DNA from: DATMFV01 sp035555975
GTDB taxonomy: Bacteria > Verrucomicrobiota > Verrucomicrobiia > Chthoniobacterales > Chthoniobacteraceae
DNA: 64,000 nucleotides
Assembly: GCA_035555975.1 (NCBI GenBank)
Contig: DATMFV010000008.1
Coordinates: 1 to 64,000 of the forward strand
Reading direction: 5' to 3'
How positions within the stretch are numbered: position 1 is the stretch's first letter; each line of letters starts with the position of its first letter. The notes under the pieces are model-generated. The model was not told where the DNA came from. It saw nothing but the letters and a program-made list of their open reading frames with translations, and ran no database searches. Both the position numbers and the translations under genes were made by a program. Below are positions 59,398 through 64,000 of the stretch, piece after piece.

Positions 59398-60572
59398 TAC
59401 CGCTCCAGCGTTCCCGCGCGCAGGTAGTCAGCTCTCTGAACCACGCTCCGGTCGGTCACCGAGCCTTCTATCAATCCCTGGAGCTTCTCCATTGCCAGCG
59501 CGCCCATGCGATGAAAGTCGATGAACATACAGTCAAGCTTGAGCTTGGAAGTCTGCTTCCCCAGGACCGTTACGACTGAAAGGTCCCCGGGTATCCGCAC
59601 TCCCAGGCGCTTCAGGGATGGCAGTAAACGCTCAAAGAGATCCACCCGGGTTGCGAGGAGCGCGGTGGGGCGCATTTCGGGAGACTTGAACAACTTCAAA
59701 AGGCGACGCGGCACCTGTCGGGAGGCCGGCATCACGAGCTTTTCGAGCGCAATGCCTCCGTTTCCCTTCTCCTCGATCGCAAGGCGGCACCCCTCAAAAC
59801 GGTCGGTAAAGTAATCAAACGGCTCATCCTGAATCAGGACGGCGATTCGCCGGTGGCCGTGTGAGATAAACCTGCGGGCCACTTCATACCCCAGCGCGAC
59901 ATTGTTGATGGTAACCGACAATACATCGGTCTGGTTGCAGTCATCAAACACCGTCACAACCGGAATCCGGGCTGCCACCAATGGATTGATCATCGGCGAG
60001 AGATTTGAGAAAAATCCCCTCCGGAAAACAGCCACGCCGTCAGGAGGATTCCGGAGGATCTGTTCGATCACATACTGGAAACCTTCAGGCTTCTCGTTAT
60101 GAACGTAAAACTCCACCCGGGAGCCGCTCTCCTGCGCCTTTGCGAAGAACCCCTGGGCGCACTGCGTCTCGGACTCGTCAAAGTAGGTCGGGATCTTTGA
60201 AGAGACCTCCATATGGACCTTTCCGCTAAAAATACAGGCAATCCGGTAAACGTTGGTCTGCCCCCGCGCGAGGGAAAACCGTTTGGTACGCCAGGTGGCA
60301 TCAGCCGGAAGCCCGGAAATGTTACGCTGGTGCAAGAGGAGCAGGGCGCGATGACGAAATCCGCTAAGCAGGAGATTGCCGCTCCGCGCCTTTGCCTCGA
60401 TCAGATGGTTCCTCTGCAACCAGTGGATGCTCTTTTCGGCCGTAGTGTCCGAGACCTTCCACTGTTGGCAGATCTTGCGATGCGAGAGAAACCGGTCCCC
60501 CTGATGATAATACCCGCTTGCCATCTCTGCGAGGAGGGCCTGCGTCAACTGGTCATGCAGATAGACGTTCAT
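59373..60572 (-). CDS. GntR-LacI hybrid transcriptional regulator of locus D
   Basis: The 399-residue protein has a GntR-type winged helix at about 1-68 (MNVYLHDQLTQALLAEMASG; HRKICQQWKVSDTTAEKSIH; LQRNHLIEAKARSGNLLL) and a LacI-type effector domain (ARRFISHGHRRIAVLIQDEP; RPTALLATRVDLFERLL). It shares this plan with the locus A regulator. The ATG at 60572 is preferred to a TTG/GTG a few codons upstream. A near-palindrome (60573-60586) abuts the ATG, so bound regulator should block its own translation start or promoter. It sits between the surface-protein operon and the importer operon and probably controls both. Confidence 0.88.
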   Translation of the reverse strand: MNVYLHDQLTQALLAEMASGYYHQGDRFLSHRKICQQWKVSDTTAEKSIHWLQRNHLIEAKARSGNLLLSGFRHRALLLLHQRNISGLPADATWRTKRFSLARGQTNVYRIACIFSGKVHMEVSSKIPTYFDESETQCAQGFFAKAQESGSRVEFYVHNEKPEGFQYVIEQILRNPPDGVAVFRRGFFSNLSPMINPLVAARIPVVTVFDDCNQTDVLSVTINNVALGYEVARRFISHGHRRIAVLIQDEPFDYFTDRFEGCRLAIEEKGNGGIALEKLVMPASRQVPRRLLKLFKSPEMRPTALLATRVDLFERLLPSLKRLGVRIPGDLSVVTVLGKQTSKLKLDCMFIDFHRMGALAMEKLQGLIEGSVTDRSVVQRADYLRAGTLERYQRGGERS

Positions 60573-60586
60573 GTGTAGGCCCACAG
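60573..60586. promoter_or_regulatory. Degenerate locus D operator on the regulator start
   Basis: GTGTAGGCCCACAG matches CTGTAGGCCTACAG (56729-56742) at 12 of 14 bases. It touches the ATG of the leftward regulator gene and lies 95 bp before the ATG of the rightward binding-protein gene, a position for autoregulation and for control of the importer operon. Confidence 0.6.
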
Positions 60587-60680
60587 AATAGGCTTCTGAA
60601 CGGAGTTTTCAAGTCGCAAATAGGCACGACGGCGGTTAATGTCCGCCCACCCTGGGAACAGTCCCTTGTCCGCATCCCCA

Positions 60681-62123
60681 ATGAGCACTACGCGAACTCT
60701 TCTTACCCTTTTCGGCGTTCTCCTCGCCCTTTCGGTCATCGCGGCGGTGTGGCGACCACGTTCCACCGATGATCCGCGCACCCCGCTGGTCTGGGTGAGC
60801 GACAACAGTCCGGCCAGACAGGCCCAGATCGAAGCCTTCAACCGCCTGCATCCCGAGCTTCGGCTAAGGCTCGACTATGGAAGCCGCGGCACCCAGAAGA
60901 TCATCCTCCAATGCACGAGCGGGGTCGGCCCCGACCTTTTTGACTACTCCAGCGAAGAGATTGGAGCCTTTGTGGAGGCCGGCATCCTCTGGGACATTAC
61001 CGAAGTCGCCGAAGGACTTGGGCTTTCCCCAAAAAACGGCTGGCCGGGGGCGGAGCGGAACTACACGCACCAGGGACGCCAGTACGGCTACCCCTGTAAC
61101 ACCGGCGTCCCGATCCTGATCTTCAACCGAAACCTTTTTGATCTTCTGGAAATCGACTACCCCAAACAATTGATGACCATCGGGGAATTTATCGCACTTG
61201 CCAAAGCCTTTGGTGAAGCCAGCCAAAGAAAACTTCCACCCGGCGGGCAGGTCTATCCCTGTGCGGGAATGGATTGGAAAATCCTCTTTTCGGCACTGAG
61301 AGGGGAATTCTTTGATCCCCTGGGAGCACCGAACCTCGACAACAACCCGGCATTGCTGCAGGCCCTTGAACTCCATCACCAATTCCTCTTCAAGTACCGG
61401 TTGATGCCGACCACCATTGAAGCGCGAACCATGAGCGGACAGGGCGGCTGGGGTTCGGGGAATATCAACCAGTTTGCGGCGGGCCGCTTCGGCATGTTTG
61501 TCGGAGGCCATTGGACGCTCATCGCCTTCTCTCGAACCTACCACCAGCAGATCGCAGAGCTTCAGCGCCGCGGGGTACATCCGGAAGAAATCAGCACCCC
61601 GACCGAACGACCGCTCCATCTTGGCGCTGTCCTGATCCCCCGATTCCCAGGCCGCCAGCCGGGCTACCCCATCAGTAGCCGCGTCGCGGGGATTAACGTC
61701 AGGAGCCCCCGGCGCGAAGAAGCCCTCGCCTTTCTGCAATACCTCGCCGGCAACACCTATTCTGAATTACTCAACCAGAGCTGCGACAGCCTGCCGGGAA
61801 ACCCCGGGTATGCCGACGCCGGGGTCGAAGCGGGTCCCCCCGCGCTTGACCGGGTCGCCATGCAGGCGGTCACGATGGAGGCGATGCGTTACGGCTATTC
61901 CTTCCGCGAGAGCCCGTTCCTGCAGCTTGCCGATGTACATCGCGCCATCAGCGCTCAGATTGACCGGATGGAAGCCGATCCCGACCTTCCCGTTCCAGGC
62001 TTGCTCCGCCACGCGCAGAAGGAACTGGAGCGCATCATGAGGCGGAACCTCGATCGCAATCCCGCCTTGAAAGCCCGCTATATCGAAACCTTCGGCACTT
62101 CCGCCTACCACTCCCTCCCATGA
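60681..62123 (+). CDS. Extracellular sugar-binding protein of an ABC importer
   Basis: The 480-residue protein begins MSTTRTLLTLFGVLLALSVI, a hydrophobic segment without a lipobox cysteine, so it is either cleaved or stays as an N-terminal membrane anchor. The rest is a family 1 solute-binding protein (ARQAQIEAFNRLHPELRLRL; GVGPDLFDYSSEEIGAFVEA; FAAGRFGMFVGGHWTLIAF; REEALAFLQYLAG). The ATG at 60681 was chosen because it opens the signal; an ATG at 60639 adds 14 residues. It overlaps the permease start by four bases. It probably delivers the locus D sugar to the two following permeases. Confidence 0.9.
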   Translation: MSTTRTLLTLFGVLLALSVIAAVWRPRSTDDPRTPLVWVSDNSPARQAQIEAFNRLHPELRLRLDYGSRGTQKIILQCTSGVGPDLFDYSSEEIGAFVEAGILWDITEVAEGLGLSPKNGWPGAERNYTHQGRQYGYPCNTGVPILIFNRNLFDLLEIDYPKQLMTIGEFIALAKAFGEASQRKLPPGGQVYPCAGMDWKILFSALRGEFFDPLGAPNLDNNPALLQALELHHQFLFKYRLMPTTIEARTMSGQGGWGSGNINQFAAGRFGMFVGGHWTLIAFSRTYHQQIAELQRRGVHPEEISTPTERPLHLGAVLIPRFPGRQPGYPISSRVAGINVRSPRREEALAFLQYLAGNTYSELLNQSCDSLPGNPGYADAGVEAGPPALDRVAMQAVTMEAMRYGYSFRESPFLQLADVHRAISAQIDRMEADPDLPVPGLLRHAQKELERIMRRNLDRNPALKARYIETFGTSAYHSLP

Positions 62124-63232
62124 TTCAGCCCGTTCAGCGGCGCAACCTCGGAATCGCCCTCCTATTCCTGGCCCCGAACCTGATCGGGTTTCTCCTTTTC
62201 ACCCTTGGCCCCATTCTGATCAGCCTGGGTGGAAGCTTTACGTCGTGGAGTTTAAAGCCGTCGGTCCCGCTCCGGTTTGTCGGCCTGCAAAACTACGTTG
62301 ACCTCCTCAGCGATCCCAACTTCTACTTCTATCTCTATAATACGGTTTATCTTCTGACGGGGCTCCCGATCAGCATCGCTGGCTCGCTGGCCCTTGCCGT
62401 ACTGCTGAGTTCCAGGTTGAACCTTCAAACCTCCCGGGCCGCCCTGATCCTCTCACTAACCGCCGCGCTGGGCTCGCTGCCTGTCAGTGGAATACTCATG
62501 ATCTCCGGCTCGGGAAGCACGGCGTTTCTGGTCCTCGCCTTGGGTGTCATCACTTCGTTGGGACTCTACTTCAATTCCATCGGATACCGCACGTTCTACT
62601 ACCTGCCCCACTTCACGGCAGGCGCCAGCACCATCCTGCTCTGGATGCAGCTTTACAATCCTTCCTTCGGGCTGATCAATCAGTCGCTCCTCGCGTTGTG
62701 CGAATTCCTTGGCATCCCGTTTTCGCCTCCCGGCTGGCTGACCAGCACCCGCTCGTTGCTAGGGTTTCTTCCCCTGCCCGCACATTTCAATAACGGCGGA
62801 TTCGGGGTTGGAGCCCGCGAAGCCATCATGATCATGACCATCTGGGCCAGCGTCGGCGGAAATAACATGATCCTCTATCTCGCCGGGATCTCCAATATCC
62901 CGCCCGAACTTTACGAAGCCGCAGACATCGATGGGGCAAGCGGCTGGCAGCGTTTTCGGCATATTACCTTTCCGCAGCTCGCCCCTACCACCTTCTTTAT
63001 CGTGGTCATGGGAGTGATATCAGGGTTGCAAGGCGGTTTTGAACAGGCGAAGCTGATGACCGAAGGCGGCCCGGCCGGGACCACCACCACCCTCAGCTAC
63101 TACATCTATACCCAAGGCTTCGAACTGTTGGACCTTGGATATGGAGCCGCCGTCTCCTGGGTTCTCTTTCTGCTCATGATGGGGATCACCTTGCTCAACT
63201 GGCGTTATGGAAACCGCCATCAAAACCAATAG
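62120..63232 (+). CDS. ABC sugar permease (MalF/UgpA-like)
   Basis: The 370-residue permease has its first helix at about 10-34 (LGIALLFLAPNLIGFLLFTL), several more, and an EAA loop near 280 (ELYEAADIDGASGWQRFRHI) that would contact an ATPase. It is longer than the typical 290-300, with an extra hydrophobic pair (AALILSLTAALGSLPVSGIL; STAFLVLALGVITSLGLYF) before the usual core. It is coupled to the binding-protein gene by a four-base overlap and followed after 2 bases by the second permease. No ATPase follows in the visible part. Confidence 0.9.
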   Translation: MIQPVQRRNLGIALLFLAPNLIGFLLFTLGPILISLGGSFTSWSLKPSVPLRFVGLQNYVDLLSDPNFYFYLYNTVYLLTGLPISIAGSLALAVLLSSRLNLQTSRAALILSLTAALGSLPVSGILMISGSGSTAFLVLALGVITSLGLYFNSIGYRTFYYLPHFTAGASTILLWMQLYNPSFGLINQSLLALCEFLGIPFSPPGWLTSTRSLLGFLPLPAHFNNGGFGVGAREAIMIMTIWASVGGNNMILYLAGISNIPPELYEAADIDGASGWQRFRHITFPQLAPTTFFIVVMGVISGLQGGFEQAKLMTEGGPAGTTTTLSYYIYTQGFELLDLGYGAAVSWVLFLLMMGITLLNWRYGNRHQNQ

Positions 63233-63234
63233 CC

Positions 63235-64000
63235 ATGAATCCTTCAGGTTCACTCTTCCGTCATTTCGGGTTGGTGATCATCGCCATGATCATGACCCTG
63301 CCATTTCTCTGGATGGTCGGCACCAGCATCAAACCGCATCACGAAGTGGAGAGCCTCAGTTTGCTACCCTCCTCACCTCATCCGGAAAATTATGCCATCG
63401 TCCTAAGGCAGAGCCCCGATCCCTACACGGGAAAGCTCCTCGACCTCGACTTTCCAAAGTGGTACTTCAACAGCTTCTTCATTGCCGGGTGGGTCACCTT
63501 TCTTCAGGTTCTGACCAGCGCATGCGCAGCCTATGCCTTTGCGCGCCTGGAGTGGCCCGGCAGGGACAGGGTCTTCGTCCTCTATCTGGGAACGATGATG
63601 GTTCCGGGCATGGTCACCATGCTGCCGGCCTATCAGATCATGGTATCACTGGGCATGGTCAACACCTATCAGGGGTTGATTATTCCTTCCGCATTCTCAG
63701 CCTTTGGCACCTTCCTGCTCCGGCAATTCATGATCGGAATCCCCCGCAGCTTTGACGAAGCGGCTTCCATCGATGGGGCCAACCATCTCCAGACCTTTAT
63801 CGAAGTCATCCTCCCGATGTCCCGCCCCGGCGTGATCGCCCTCTCCATCTTTACCTTCCTGGGAAACTTTCAGTCTTTCGTCTGGCCGCTGGTGATGGTG
63901 CGGGACGATCATCTGCGAACCATTCCCGTCGGGATGTTGAGCTTCCAGGGTCTGTATGGGCAACAGACGGAGTTGATCATGGCGGCAACGGTACTGAACG
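63235..64000 (+). CDS. ABC sugar permease (MalG/UgpE-like), cut by the window end
   Basis: From the ATG at 63235 the frame stays open to the end of the window, 255 codons, reading MNPSGSLFRHFGLVIIAMIM, then ALPFLWMV-like TLPFLWMVGTSIKPHHEVE, the helix YFNSFFIAGWVTFLQVLTSA and the EAA loop (SFDEAASIDGANHLQTFIEV). The gap between the first two helices is the normal 50 or so residues, in contrast to the locus C permease with its long insertion. About 20 C-terminal residues are missing. It pairs with the preceding permease. The ATPase may follow outside the window or be shared. Confidence 0.9.
   Translation, partial: MNPSGSLFRHFGLVIIAMIMTLPFLWMVGTSIKPHHEVESLSLLPSSPHPENYAIVLRQSPDPYTGKLLDLDFPKWYFNSFFIAGWVTFLQVLTSACAAYAFARLEWPGRDRVFVLYLGTMMVPGMVTMLPAYQIMVSLGMVNTYQGLIIPSAFSAFGTFLLRQFMIGIPRSFDEAASIDGANHLQTFIEVILPMSRPGVIALSIFTFLGNFQSFVWPLVMVRDDHLRTIPVGMLSFQGLYGQQTELIMAATVLN

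Noticed and set aside
1..64000. CRISPR arrays, tRNA or rRNA genes
   Set aside because: I found no regularly spaced direct repeats, no cloverleaf with a TTC-type arm and no rRNA-like sequence. The window seems entirely protein coding apart from relics and promoters.

Overview
The window looks like a chromosomal stretch of a Verrucomicrobiota bacterium, most likely of the Opitutales. I infer this from the mix of PEP-CTERM surface proteins, an autotransporter-associated beta-strand repeat protein, stand-alone pseudopilins ending in an F/Y-x-DGH-x-E motif, DUF4838 proteins, heparinase II/III-like proteins, Gfo/Idh/MocA oxidoreductases and GntR-LacI hybrid regulators, all in GC-rich DNA. The genus cannot be fixed from the sequence.

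Layout. (1) 1-3.73 kb is a mobile-DNA scrapyard: an IS4-type transposase relic, a chimeric fragment with an XRE helix-turn-helix, a small monooxygenase, an orphan gene, an AbiE-type (type IV) toxin-antitoxin pair with a palindromic operator, and the C-terminal stump of a Clp-type ATPase. It abuts the 3' end of locus A. (2) Locus A, 3.7-15.1 kb: a leftward operon (DUF4838 protein, pseudopilin, second DUF4838 protein, beta-strand-repeat PEP-CTERM protein, alpha/beta hydrolase), divergent from a GntR-LacI regulator and a six-hairpin glycosidase-like protein. (3) Locus B, 15.2-22.2 kb: a 1248-residue secreted protein and a single reading frame joining a PEP-CTERM protein to a pseudopilin, divergent from a LacI regulator. 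(4) 22.3-31.5 kb: a Rieske protein, a thioredoxin, and an RND efflux pump divergent from an OmpR-type response regulator and its sensor kinase. (5) Locus C, 31.5-51.5 kb: dehydrogenases, two tandem heparinase II/III-like secreted proteins with an almost identical 3' half, a LacI regulator, a pseudopilin, a PEP-CTERM protein, an unusual ABC sugar importer (binding protein fused to one permease, the other permease with a large insertion), a cytoplasmic heparinase-like protein and a GH3 enzyme. (6) Locus D, 51.6 kb to the end: a 1403-residue secreted protein, a pseudopilin, two paralogous surface proteins, an oxidoreductase, a GntR-LacI regulator and a second ABC sugar importer whose last gene runs off the window.

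How it works together (inference): A-D read as four separately regulated glycan-utilisation loci. Each has its own regulator, a secreted or surface-held glycan-active protein, a PEP-CTERM protein and a pseudopilin; C and D add importers and intracellular enzymes. No ABC ATPase, TolC, exosortase or prepilin peptidase is present, so these must come from elsewhere in the genome.

The most notable observations are a 16-bp motif (ACTCTCCTGTGTGAGT) in front of five locus C genes, always in the same orientation to the gene; a perfect 14-bp palindrome in locus D that recurs in degenerate form on the start codon of the local regulator; the PEP-CTERM/pseudopilin fusion; the covalent binding-protein/permease fusion; and a 164-bp MITE-like element between the tandem heparinase genes.
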